DNA from: CAUZJO01 sp963580245
GTDB lineage: Bacteria > Sumerlaeota > Sumerlaeia > MVZB01
Assembly: GCA_963580245.1 (NCBI GenBank)
Contig: CAUZJO010000036.1
Span: 1-34,001 of the forward strand
Reading direction: 5' to 3'
Length of the DNA: 34,001 nt
The translations under genes and the position numbers were made by a program. The notes below the pieces were generated by a model. It worked only from the letters and a program-made list of their open reading frames with translations. It had not been told where the DNA came from and did no database searches. Positions 1 through 8,161 of this stretch are shown here, one piece after another; position 1 is the stretch's first letter; each line of letters starts with the position of its first letter.

Positions 1-204
1 TGGGCTATTCTCATCGGCATCGTCCTTGCAAGTCATGTTCAAGAACGATACCACAACCCCCAATTATAATCAACTGTAATTATGAGACACTACACTAGGT
101 CGAGTGCCAGGGTGGCGGGACATTTGTTCGTGTTCGCGCGGACTGGCGGGGCGTTCCGTGAGTCTTGATGCGATTGTCCGTTTTCAGGTAGGATGGGAGA
201 CTAA

Positions 205-1212
205 ATGCAGTTAACGAGAGAAACTCCCAAAGATCCAAGACAAGCGATGATCCCCGAGGCACTCCCCGCCGCCTCGGCCCAGGCGCATCTTGATCTACTC
301 GAACAGAACATCGAGCGGGTCATCAAGGGCAAGAACTCGGTGGTGCGCATGGCCATTATCGGTCTCTTGGCGGGGGGGCACGTCTTGTTTGAAGACGTGC
401 CCGGCGTCGGCAAGACCACCCTCAGCCAATGCCTGGCCCTCTCGGTCAACTTATCCTTCCAACGCATCCAGGGAACGTCGGACCGTCTGCCGTCCGACAT
501 CCTCGGCGTGACAGTCTTCGACACCGAGAAAAAGGCGTTCACGTTCCGCGAGGGGCCGATCTTCGCCAACATCGTCCTGGTCGACGAGATCAACCGCACC
601 ACGCCCAAGACCCAGTCGGCCCTGCTCGAGGCGATGAACACGGCCCAGGTCAGCATCGAGCGGGTCACTTACGAGCTGCCCCAGCCGTTCCTGGTCATCG
701 CCACCCAGAACCCCTACGACAGCCACGGGACGTTCCCCCTGCCCAAGAGCCAGCTCGACCGGTTCATGCTGCGGCTGCACCTGGGCCACCCCGACGTGGA
801 GTTCGAGCGCGAGATCCTGCGCGACGTGCGGCGGCCGGGTGATTTGTCGATGGTGCGGCCCGTCTTGTCGAGCGAGGAGGTGATCGCCATGCAGACCGGC
901 GTGCGGCAGGTCAAGGTGGAGGATTCGCTGCTCGATTACATCGTGAGTCTGATCAACGCGACCCGCAACTCCACGATGATCGAACTGGGCGGCTCGACGC
1001 GGGCGGCCCTGGCCCTGCGCAACTGCGCCCAAGCCCACGCCTATATCAACAGCCGCGACTACTGCATCCCCGACGACGTCAAGTCGATGGCCGTCCCCGT
1101 GCTGGCCCACCGATTGGGAATCATCCGTACGTTCGAGGATACGGCCGCGTACGTCGGCGAGGGCTCGACGGCGGTCTTCAGTATCCTGGAAGATACGCCC
1201 GTTCCGATCTGA
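205..1212 (+). CDS. MoxR-family AAA+ ATPase
   Basis: A 335-residue protein with the full MoxR (AAA_3) layout. Walker A is GVGKTT at about residues 67-72, Walker B is IVLVDEIN at 123-130, sensor 1 is VIATQNP at 164-170, the PLPKSQLDRF segment is at 178-187, and a sensor-2/lid region near GGSTRAAL follows. Known MoxR proteins act as ATP-driven chaperones that help metal-cofactor or von Willebrand-domain proteins mature in the cytoplasm. The ATG at 205 follows a GGATGGGAG ribosome site. The usual partners (a DUF58 protein, VWA proteins) are not downstream: the next gene is a convergent flagellin, so this copy stands alone here and its client is unknown. The 204 bases upstream hold no gene and must carry its promoter. 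Family assignment is very secure; the specific role is not. Confidence 0.95.
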   Translation: MQLTRETPKDPRQAMIPEALPAASAQAHLDLLEQNIERVIKGKNSVVRMAIIGLLAGGHVLFEDVPGVGKTTLSQCLALSVNLSFQRIQGTSDRLPSDILGVTVFDTEKKAFTFREGPIFANIVLVDEINRTTPKTQSALLEAMNTAQVSIERVTYELPQPFLVIATQNPYDSHGTFPLPKSQLDRFMLRLHLGHPDVEFEREILRDVRRPGDLSMVRPVLSSEEVIAMQTGVRQVKVEDSLLDYIVSLINATRNSTMIELGGSTRAALALRNCAQAHAYINSRDYCIPDDVKSMAVPVLAHRLGIIRTFEDTAAYVGEGSTAVFSILEDTPVPI

Positions 1213-1230
1213 TTCAAGCCAGTGGCGCCC

Positions 1231-1270
1231 AAATAAAAATGCTCTGGGGAACCCGAAGGCTCCCCAGAGC
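1231..1270 (-). terminator. rho-independent terminator of the flagellin gene
   Basis: Read on the minus strand, 1270 to 1241 forms a 13-pair stem (one G-U pair) closed by a C(UUCG)G tetraloop. It is followed by ATTTTTATTT at 1240-1231. The T-rich tail lies on the minus-strand side only, so it ends the flagellin transcript. The stem could also act weakly on the facing moxR transcript. Confidence 0.92.
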
Positions 1271-1298
1271 GCTCCAACAGGAAGGACTTAGGCGGTGC

Positions 1299-2740
1299 TT
1301 ACTGGAGGAGGGAAAGGACCAACTGTGGCACTTGGTTGGCCTGAGACAATACCGCGATGGCCGCCTGCTGCAGGATTTGGGTCCGGGTCAGTTCGGCGGT
1401 CTCGGCGGCGAAATCCGCGTCCAGAATCCGTGAATTGGACGCTTGAACGTTTTCGGCGGCGATGCTCAGGTTGCTGATCGTCGTGTTGAGTCGACTGACT
1501 TGAGCGCCGATGTTCGCGCGCAAGCCATTGAGGTTCGCCAAACCGACATCCACAATCTGAATGGCCTGTTCGGCGCCGGTCTTCGTTGAGATGTCAATCG
1601 TGTTGATATTCTTTGCGGAGTTCTTGACGCCGTTAGCGGCGCCGCCGATCCCAAGCACGGCGGCCGTATCGGCGACACTGAACGTCTGGATGCTCGAGAA
1701 GGTAACCGTCCCCCGGGTCAGGTCCTCGACGCCGGCGCCGTCGGCAAACCCGGAGACCAACGCGCCTGTTCCGTCGGCGTCGATTCCGATGTTGCGACCG
1801 TCCTCGGCCGTCAAAGTGATCTTGTTGGTGTTCAGAGTGGCTTTGACGCCCGTCTGGCCGAAAACGGCGTTAATCGCGTCGACCACATCGCTTCCCCCTA
1901 TACCGCTGGGTACTAGGTTAAAGGTGCCGACGTCGACGCCGTTGATTTTGAGGTAATTGGTGCCGTCCACTGTCGCGTGGTTATTCGCCGTCTGATCGCC
2001 GGCGGCCGTATGCGTGGTCGTGGCCTCCGCGGTGACACCTGTTTCGCCCGAAATCGCGTTGATCGCGTTGGCATAAGCGAGCGCTGACTCAGCGGGGGCG
2101 GCATCATGCGAGACGCCGTCCGTCGTCGGCGCGGGGGCGAAGAAGTCACGGCCATTGACCGTGATCGTCACCTGGCCTTCGGTGAAGCCGCCGGCCTGTA
2201 CCTCGGTGCCGGCCGCCTCGAAGGGGCTGCCGATGTCCGTGGCGCGCGCTGAATGCTGATCGAGATTTTGCGGATCGCTCCCGCGAAGGGGCTGGCCTGC
2301 ACCTCCTTGGCCAAGAACGATCCGTCGAGGAGCCGGAGCCCATTGAAGTCCACGGTCTGGGCCATGCGGTCAAGTTCGGAAACCAGCTCGCTCACTTCGT
2401 CATTGAGTGACTGGCGGTTGGCGACGCTGTTGGTATCGGTCGCCGACTGGATGGCCAGCTCCCGCAGGCGTTGCAGAATATTGTTCTGCTCGCCGATCGC
2501 GCTCTCTGCCGTGCCCAGCAGCGAGAGCCCGTCGCCGGCGTTGCGGATTGCCTGGTTGAGGCCGCGGAACTGGGCCGTCAAACCATTGGAAATGGCCAGT
2601 CCGGCGGCGTCGTCGGCGGCATGATTGATCCGCAGGCCCGAGGAGAGTCGCTCCAGGGCCTTGTTGAGACCCAGCGAATTCCTGCTCAAGTTACGCTGAG
2701 CGCTGGTGCTCGCAACGTTGGTGTTAACAAACAGTGCCAT
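1299..2740 (-). CDS. flagellin, with one internal frameshift
   Basis: Flagellin is the subunit of the flagellar filament, exported through the flagellar type III system. The N-terminal part (2740 to about 2245) opens MALFVNTNVAS and has the conserved D0/D1 stretch LSSGLRINHAADDAAGLAIS. The C-terminal part (to 1299) has the D1/D0 stretch NVQASNSRILDADFA and ends LVLSLLQ. The middle holds a flagellin hypervariable repeat around LKINGVDVG. The two parts are in different frames; the switch lies at the GCGCGC run near 2242-2249, where one added base restores a continuous protein of about 480 residues. A GGGGGA ribosome site precedes the ATG. No chaperone, cap or other flagellar gene is nearby. No clear sigma-28 promoter was found upstream. 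Identity is certain; whether the break is real or an assembly error is open. Confidence 0.93.
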
Positions 2741-3221
2741 GATCTTTCCCCCGTGAAAGGACTACCCAATCAATGCAATCAACAAACGACTATTTATTAA
2801 GTCTTTTGCAAAACGACTGCGGTTCTCAGTTTGCATCGGTCCCTGGTCCGAGATATAAGGGGCCGACGTTTGAAATGCTTGGCTTTTGGTCGTCCTGACC
2901 GCCCGCGCGCCATTTCCAAACGCGGGCTGCCCTCAATGCACCACCTAAGATCCTTTTGCCTGATCCTGCTTCGGGACGCCGAGGGCGCGGCGTCGGTCCG
3001 GTGGCCCTTCCTTTTGGGAACCGCCGCCAGACCCGAAATCATCTAGTCATGTTGTTTTGAGACTTAGAGAGAAGACCGTTTCCATCCTGGAAGCGGGGAG
3101 GCTCGCCTTCCGTGGGGCTCGCCTTACACAGTAGCTTATCGACGGTCCCGAGCCCGGCTTTAGGGGAAAGTGTTATGTTTTTTGGACAGGGTGTACTTTT
3201 CTTATAACACCCCCCGTCCGC
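2741..3221. other. intergenic region between flagellin and MOSC genes
   Basis: No convincing gene; the short open frames on both strands have no family features. It must contain the flagellin promoter (minus strand). A 10-base direct repeat, GGCTCGCCTT, sits at 3100-3109 and 3116-3125. Near the end, GTGTTAT (3170-3176) pairs with ATAACAC (3204-3210), and GGGTGT (3189-3194) could instead pair with ACACCC (3207-3212). These alternative stems lie just past the MOSC stop codon but lack a T-run. Confidence 0.6.
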
Positions 3222-3881
3222 CTATCCCTCAAGCTCCCCGGGACGGCCGGCCAGCATCCGCTTGAACCTTACGCGCAGCTTCTGAGAGAGTGATTCGATT
3301 TGCAACGCGCGGCGGAGCATGGCCGGGTCGGGTTCGCGGCCACGCATCAGTCCCATCATTTCGCGGACGCTCACTTTTCGGGGATCGGCCGCCGCGCGTT
3401 CAATGGGATTGCCCGCCTCGACCTCCCCTTCCTCAAGCACCCGCAGGTAGAACCCGACACGCCCGCTCTCCTCGAATACCTTTGGGAAGTCGGGGCGATT
3501 CATGCGACCGGCCAACTTGAAACAGGGTTGACGCGGCTTGGCGATCTGCAAGACCGCGCTCCCCACCCGTAGCACGTCGCCGACATGGAGGGCGTCTTCC
3601 AGCAGGCCCTCAAGCGTGAGGTTTTCACCGAGATAACCATAAGCCATCGCATCGAGTCCCAGAAATTCGCCCCAGTGGGCATAGTGTTCGTGGGGGTACG
3701 CGTAGACGGCGTTATCGAGGCCGCCATGCGCGTCCAAGTCCACGCGCACGTCCCCCTGCACGCGTTGACGCGTGATGCGAACCGGACCGGCGACCGGTTC
3801 CTTAAAAAACCCCGTCCGAACAGGTCGCCCGCGCCACAACATCTGTTTCGGAGCGGATACGTTAACTGAGAGAAGTTTCAT
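3222..3881 (-). CDS. MOSC domain protein (YiiM-like)
   Basis: A 219-residue protein with a MOSC domain across roughly residues 20-165, including GENLTLEG near 85-92 and the conserved cysteine in KPRQPCFKLAGR (Cys120). A helical C-terminal extension of about 50 residues matches the YiiM branch. MOSC proteins bind the molybdenum cofactor or carry sulfur through this Cys; YiiM-type members have been linked to detoxifying N-hydroxylated bases with a molybdenum cofactor. It is encoded alone, between flagellin and a decayed transposase region, so the surroundings do not refine the role. The cofactor link is family knowledge, not something seen here. Confidence 0.9.
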   Translation of the reverse strand: MKLLSVNVSAPKQMLWRGRPVRTGFFKEPVAGPVRITRQRVQGDVRVDLDAHGGLDNAVYAYPHEHYAHWGEFLGLDAMAYGYLGENLTLEGLLEDALHVGDVLRVGSAVLQIAKPRQPCFKLAGRMNRPDFPKVFEESGRVGFYLRVLEEGEVEAGNPIERAAADPRKVSVREMMGLMRGREPDPAMLRRALQIESLSQKLRVRFKRMLAGRPGELEG

Positions 3882-3935
3882 GTACGGGTGAGCCTATCGT
3901 TCACGGGTTTGCCTATCGTCAAACTCATCCCAAAG

Positions 3936-4030
3936 TCCCCAACGGGGGCGAAAGCATAAAGCCCAGGGTGAACGTAGTGAACTCTGGATCAGCGGACGCA
4001 AAACTCCCAGCCCTCGAAGAGGGCGACGGA
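3936..4030 (+). repeat. three-stem REP-like element next to the transposase remnant
   Basis: Three short hairpins follow one another: CCCC-AA-CGGGG at 3937-3947, CCAGGGT...ACTCTGG at 3963-3987, and GCCCTC-GAA-GAGGGC at 4010-4024. The second is introduced by AGCC. The order, spacing and linker words match the two elements at 20916-21113. This copy ends a few bases from the stop codon of the RAYT-like transposase remnant, the usual place for a REP sequence mobilised by such an enzyme. Confidence 0.7.
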
Positions 4031-4037
4031 AACAACT

Positions 4038-4281
4038 TCACGTCCCCATTTCATCAAACAGGCGCCGCTCATCGAACTCAACCTCATGGGCCTTCAACAA
4101 CGCAACCAATTCCTCCTCGAATGAGACCTTCTTATGATGCCGCTCCTGGTTCAATATATAATGATGCGCCTTTTCGATCTGAGATTGGCTGATCGTAAAC
4201 GCGCCGTATCCGGTTTGCCAACGGAATTCCCGAACATCGGGGAACGTCCCGTGAATCCAATAGCTCGGAGCTGCGGTCGGC
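4038..4281 (-). pseudogene. IS200-like (RAYT/Y1_Tnp) transposase, C-terminal remnant
   Basis: Translating the minus strand up to the TGA at 4040-4038 gives a segment of about 75 residues running from YWIHGTFPDVREFRW through GYGAFTISQSQIEKAHHYIL and NQERHHKKVSFEEELVALL to FDERRLFDEMGT. These are hallmarks of the C-terminal half of REP-associated tyrosine transposases, including the helix with the conserved Tyr and the NQE.HH motif. The N-terminal HUH histidine half is missing: the frame runs straight into dehydrogenase-like sequence. The product cannot be active. Such enzymes use a single catalytic Tyr to move small palindromic REP elements; one such element flanks the stop codon. Confidence 0.82.
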
Positions 4282-4857
4282 CAGGGGCATCAGGATGCTT
4301 TGGGCGCCGTCAAACATCAGTTCTGACGATCATGTATCTCGCCTCCTCGGAGGCCAGGAACAGCGCCAGGCGGCCGATGTCGGACGGCTTGCCGATGAAA
4401 CCGGTCGGGATCAACGCCGCCGCGGCGTCAAAATCGAAATCGGCCGGCATCGCATCGAGGTGTTTCTCGACCAAAATCCAATTGGGCCGAATACCCGACG
4501 GTATCGACCGAGGAGCCCTGATTCACGCCTGTGGGTTTGCAACCCGGCAGGAGTGGCAAAAGGATAACGGGGCCAAGGAGTCGTTGATAAAGCTGGCCTA
4601 CCCGTTGAACGGTCCGCTCAACCCCCACAGTAGGGAGAGCCCCCCTTCCAATGGCGGACAAGGTGGATGCCGGTCTCGGCCATCCAGTTGTGGGCCGTTT
4701 GATTTGCGCAAAACGATTGACAAACACCTCGATCAGCGCGACAAGTGCGGAGTGAGCGGCCATGGGGGGTGTATGTTGTCGGATATCGGCGATTAGGCGC
4801 ACCGCCAAGGCGCGCCGATCCCGATCGAGCACGCCCGCAAGCTGCCCGTTCATCGCG
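4262..4857 (-). pseudogene. short-chain dehydrogenase/reductase, degraded
   Basis: Several minus-strand frames together spell a short-chain dehydrogenase. Near 4857-4800, a GIG-type cofactor loop is followed, after a shift, by RALAVRLIA. Near 4740-4690 there is ALVALIEVFVNRFAQI, the stretch before the usual NNAG. At 4480-4325 there is LIPTGFIGKPSDIGRLAL then FLASEEARYMIVRT, and after another shift MFDGAQSILMPLAD, the typical C-terminus. At least three frame changes and the loss of the NNAG and YxxxK regions make this a dead gene. It is cut into by the transposase remnant at its 3' end and starts about 15 bases from the divergent DUF3311 gene. The C-terminal assignment is strong, the N-terminal part weaker. 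Confidence 0.65.
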
Positions 4858-4871
4858 ACCGCGGAGATCGA

Positions 4872-5114
4872 ATGCGCAATATCATCATCATTGCCGTAAT
4901 CCTGCTCTTCTTCCTCCATCAGGACTTCTGGTGGTGGGGGGACGGGTCTTTGGTTTGGGGATTCATGCCGGTGGGATTGGCTTATCATGCGGCTTATTCG
5001 GTCGCGGCGGGCCTGGTGTGGGCCTTGGCCGTGAAATTCGCCTGGCCCCAGACGGTCGAGGATGAAGCGGGCGAGGCGGCCGAGCGCGACGAGGGAGCGG
5101 CGACCCCCTCATGA
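4872..5114 (+). CDS. DUF3311 small membrane protein
   Basis: An 80-residue protein with two predicted membrane helices (about residues 3-16 and 29-58). Between and around them is the DUF3311 signature: FFLHQDFWWWGDGSLVWGF followed by MPVGLAYHAAYS, ending in FAWP and an acidic tail. Its ATG follows GGAG by seven bases. The stop overlaps the symporter start (ATGA at 5111-5114), so the two are translated together. DUF3311 proteins are regularly found just before sodium:solute symporters and are thought to be an accessory subunit. That role is inference from gene neighbourhood; the family match is clear. Confidence 0.88.
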   Translation: MRNIIIIAVILLFFLHQDFWWWGDGSLVWGFMPVGLAYHAAYSVAAGLVWALAVKFAWPQTVEDEAGEAAERDEGAATPS

Positions 5115-6673
5115 CCTCACTCGTCATCATCGTGGGTTATCTGATCCTGCTGCTGGGGCTTGGGGTGTTCAGTGCGCGGTTCTTTCGCGGCACCTCGGCC
5201 GACTACTTTGTCGCCAGCCATTCGATCGGGCCTTTCCTGCTGCTCATGTCGGTCTTCGGGACGACGATGACCGCGTTCGCGTTGGTCGGGAGCACGGGCA
5301 AGGCTTTCGACAAGGGAATCGGCGTCTATGGATTGATGGCCTCGTGGTCGGGCCTGATCCACTCCGCCATCTTCTTTCTGGTCGGGATCAAGGTCTGGGC
5401 GATCGGCAAGCGTTACGGTTACGTCACCCAGTGCCAGTTCTTTCGCGCCCGCTTCGAGTCACCGACGCTCGGATACCTGCTGTTCCCGATATTGGTCGGG
5501 TTGGTCATCCCATACTTGCTGATCGGGCTATTGGGGGCGGGGGCGGTGATGCGCGGGTTGACCGTCGGATTTTTCCCCGATCTCTTCCCCGGCGTGATGA
5601 ACCCCAACCTGGGTCGCATGCAGTTCGTCGGGTCGATCCCGCCCTGGCTGACGGGCCTGGTCGTGAGTTGCGTGGTGTTGACCTACGTGTTTCTCGGCGG
5701 CGTGCGCAGCACGGCGTGGGCCAACACGTTTCAAACTCTCGTCTTCATGACCACCGGCATCATTGCGTTCTGGATGATCGCCAAGCGGTTGGGCGGGTTC
5801 TCGGCGGCCAGCGCGCAGGTCCTGGCCAACACGCCCCAACATCTGGCCCGCGAGGGCATGATCGGCCGCCTCGAGTTTTTCACGTATTGTTTCGTGCCGC
5901 TGTCGGTCGGGATGTTTCCCCACCTGTTCCAACACTGGCTGACGGCAAAATCGGCACGCACGTTCCGCCTGACGGTGATCGCGCACCCGATCTTTATCAT
6001 GATCGTCTGGGTGCCGTGCATCCTGATCGGCATCTGGGCGGCGGGAGCCGGGATCAAGGCCCCGGGCGGCAATGCCAACGCCGTCCTGGGCACGATGGTC
6101 GCCGAGCTGGTCGACAGCCCCGCGCTGACCGGGCTGCTCGTCGCGGGCATCCTGGCGGCCATCATGTCCTCGCTCGATTCGCAGTTCATGTGCCTGGGCA
6201 CGATGTTCACCAACGATATCGTCTTCCGCCTGTTTGGGGTCGATCGGTTCGATGACAAGCGGAAGATATTCTTGGCCCGCGCATTCATCGTGCTGATCGT
6301 CTCGATCACCTATCTGCTCACGTTCTTCCCCCCGCCGCATATTTTCGACCTCGGGGTGTGGTGTTTCAGCGGGTTCGGCAGCCTGTTTCCGCTCGTGTTC
6401 GGGGCCGTGTATTGGCGGCGCATGACCCGCGGCGGGGCGATCGCCGGGGTGCTCGTGATGGTTGCCACGTGGCTCTGGCTCTTCACCCGTGATATGATGT
6501 ACAAGGGAGCCGGGGGCGGCGATTCGCTGATCCTCGGCATGATGCCGGTGGCGATCATCTTCAGCGCCACGCTGCTGACCATGGTGGTCGTGTCGTTGAT
6601 GACCCGTCCGCCCGCGCCGGCGACGGTTGAGAAATTCTTCCCCAACGCCTCACGGGAGCGACAAACAGGATGA
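5111..6673 (+). CDS. sodium:solute symporter family transporter (SSS)
   Basis: A 520-residue polytopic inner-membrane protein with roughly 13 hydrophobic segments. It shows SSS features: DYFVASHSIGPFLLLMS near the first helices, an ATG-overlapped start, and the late motif ILAAIMSSLDSQFMCLGTMF, the conserved helix 8 region where Ser residues help bind sodium. Family members use the sodium gradient to import sugars, amino acids, vitamins or carboxylates. The substrate cannot be read from sequence alone. Coupling to the DUF3311 gene before it and to an acid-activating enzyme after it (both by ATGA overlaps) suggests a carboxylate, but that is inference. Confidence 0.93.
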   Translation: MTSLVIIVGYLILLLGLGVFSARFFRGTSADYFVASHSIGPFLLLMSVFGTTMTAFALVGSTGKAFDKGIGVYGLMASWSGLIHSAIFFLVGIKVWAIGKRYGYVTQCQFFRARFESPTLGYLLFPILVGLVIPYLLIGLLGAGAVMRGLTVGFFPDLFPGVMNPNLGRMQFVGSIPPWLTGLVVSCVVLTYVFLGGVRSTAWANTFQTLVFMTTGIIAFWMIAKRLGGFSAASAQVLANTPQHLAREGMIGRLEFFTYCFVPLSVGMFPHLFQHWLTAKSARTFRLTVIAHPIFIMIVWVPCILIGIWAAGAGIKAPGGNANAVLGTMVAELVDSPALTGLLVAGILAAIMSSLDSQFMCLGTMFTNDIVFRLFGVDRFDDKRKIFLARAFIVLIVSITYLLTFFPPPHIFDLGVWCFSGFGSLFPLVFGAVYWRRMTRGGAIAGVLVMVATWLWLFTRDMMYKGAGGGDSLILGMMPVAIIFSATLLTMVVVSLMTRPPAPATVEKFFPNASRERQTG

Positions 6674-7761
6674 GCTCGACCGCGGAAGGTGTTCACGCAT
6701 CAGGGGCTGCCGATGCCGCCGCGAAGGTGGACGAACATGTGCGCGAGATGATCGGCTGGCATTTCTCGCCCCAGACGGGTTGTCCGTTCTGGCTCGAGTG
6801 GGCCAACAAAGCGGGCTGGGACCCGGTCAAAGAGGTGCGCGGCTTCGATGACCTCAAGCGTTTTCCCCATTTCGACGACGAGTGGCTGCGCTTCGAACCG
6901 CATGAGCGCTGGGTGCCCAAACCTTACGAAGGCCGACCTTACAAAATCTTCGAGACCGGCGGCACGACCGGCCTGCCCAAGCAACGGATCAGTTGGGAAG
7001 ATCACCAGATCGACTACACCGAGTTCTCCGAGACGCTCAGCGACGAAAGCTTCCCGCGCCGGACCAACTGGCTCATGTTGGGCCCGACCGGTCCGCGTCG
7101 CCTGAGGCTTTCCATCGAGCACCTGGCCAATATTCGCGGCGGGTCGTGCTATCACACCGATCTCGATCCGCGCTGGGTGAAGATCCTGTTGGGTGAAAAG
7201 CGGTTCGACGAGGCCAAACGCTACATGGATCACGTGATCAATCACTCGGTCGAAATCCTCAAACACCGCAAGGTGGCCTGCTTGTTCGCCACGCCCAAGC
7301 TGCTCGAGGCGTTGGGCGAACGGCTGTCGTTGGCCGAAGCGGGGATCAAGGGGGTGTTCCTGGGCGGGACGTCGATGACGCCCCAGATGGTCCGGTTCCT
7401 GGTCGAGGAGGTCCTCGAAGGCGAGGCCGAAGTGATCCCGACGTACGGCAATACGCTGATGGGCCTGGCCCGCGGTAAGCCGGTCGGACCCGATCATGGC
7501 TACGAAATCACCTATTACGCCCCACAACCGCGCGCGATCTTGAGCGTCGTCGACCCCGAGAACACCGACCGCGTGGTCGACTACGGCCAGTGGGGTCGCA
7601 TCATGCTGACCACGCTGACCAAGGAACTCTTCATGCCCCGTTTTCTCGAACGCGACGAAGCCACCCGCGAACGACCCACGAAACAATTCCCCTGGGACGG
7701 TGTCGGCAATGTGCGGCCGTTTGGTTCGAGCGAGAAGAAAGTCGTGGAGGGAGTTTATTAG
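6670..7761 (+). CDS. PaaK/LuxE-like adenylate-forming enzyme
   Basis: A 363-residue protein with the adenylating-enzyme P-loop ETGGTTGLPK at residues 95-104, the counterpart of the TSGTTGKPK motif of phenylacetate-CoA ligase (PaaK), and a second core region FLGGTSMTPQ then IPTYGNTLMG near 232-265. Family members join a carboxylate to AMP and pass it to CoA or a protein thiol. The protein is shorter than PaaK (about 430 residues) and ends soon after FMPRFLERDEATRER, so the C-terminal lid that normally completes thioester formation appears to be absent. This length is closer to LuxE acyl-protein synthetases. The start overlaps the symporter stop (ATGA). Together with the acyl reductase-like and alcohol dehydrogenase genes downstream it suggests activation of an imported acid; the substrate is unknown. 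Confidence 0.78.
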   Translation: MSSTAEGVHASGAADAAAKVDEHVREMIGWHFSPQTGCPFWLEWANKAGWDPVKEVRGFDDLKRFPHFDDEWLRFEPHERWVPKPYEGRPYKIFETGGTTGLPKQRISWEDHQIDYTEFSETLSDESFPRRTNWLMLGPTGPRRLRLSIEHLANIRGGSCYHTDLDPRWVKILLGEKRFDEAKRYMDHVINHSVEILKHRKVACLFATPKLLEALGERLSLAEAGIKGVFLGGTSMTPQMVRFLVEEVLEGEAEVIPTYGNTLMGLARGKPVGPDHGYEITYYAPQPRAILSVVDPENTDRVVDYGQWGRIMLTTLTKELFMPRFLERDEATRERPTKQFPWDGVGNVRPFGSSEKKVVEGVY

Positions 7762-7790
7762 AAACCGGAAATCGCCAAACGCGCATTGAC

Positions 7791-8096
7791 TTGAACAGAA
7801 GATCGCCAAGGGCGCGAAGATTTAGTCATGAAACATCCAGCCTATAATTGCATGATATTCGACCCTGAAATCCGTATCGATCGGGAATATCAGTGCAAGA
7901 CCAGCGAATTCTACCAAACTGTAAATTGCACCCCGAGTGAAGACTTCAATATTGAGCGAGATTCCTGGAAGGATTTCAGTTCATTTGCATTTCGTGCAAT
8001 CTTGCGGCAGATTCTCTTCAACGCTAGGCCAAACTCAGAACAAATGCACCGGCTAAGCCCCAAGGGCCTTTGCGTCTTTTGTGCGCTTCTGTTCAA
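7791..8096. repeat. intergenic segment bounded by an 11-base inverted repeat
   Basis: The 400 bases between 7761 and 8162 hold no credible gene; a 101-codon open frame at 7828-8133 has no family features and unlike codon use. TTGAACAGAAG at 7791-7801 is exactly repeated in inverted form as CTTCTGTTCAA at 8086-8096. Inside each end is a related A/G-rich phrase (GCCAAGGGCGCGAAG on the left, GACGCAAAGGCCCTTG on the inverted right). The interior is clearly poorer in G+C than the flanks. It splits the operon between the adenylating enzyme and the aldehyde dehydrogenase. Confidence 0.6.
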
Positions 8097-8161
8097 ATCT
8101 AAAATATATCCTCATAGTTGCGGTACGATGTAGGTAGCGAGGTTTATAAAGTCGAGTCGAG

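Noticed and set aside
2741..2900. Sigma-28 promoter for flagellin
   Set aside because: TAAA at the right distance exists, but the partner only partly matches GCCGATAA; not strong enough to report.
5062..6255. 397-codon plus-strand frame overlapping the symporter
   Set aside because: An alternate-frame shadow in GC-rich sequence, rich in Arg, Gly and His; the symporter frame has clear membrane helices and family motifs.
6700..7809. 369-codon antisense frame over the PaaK-like gene
   Set aside because: Mirror frame of a confidently assigned gene; no family features.
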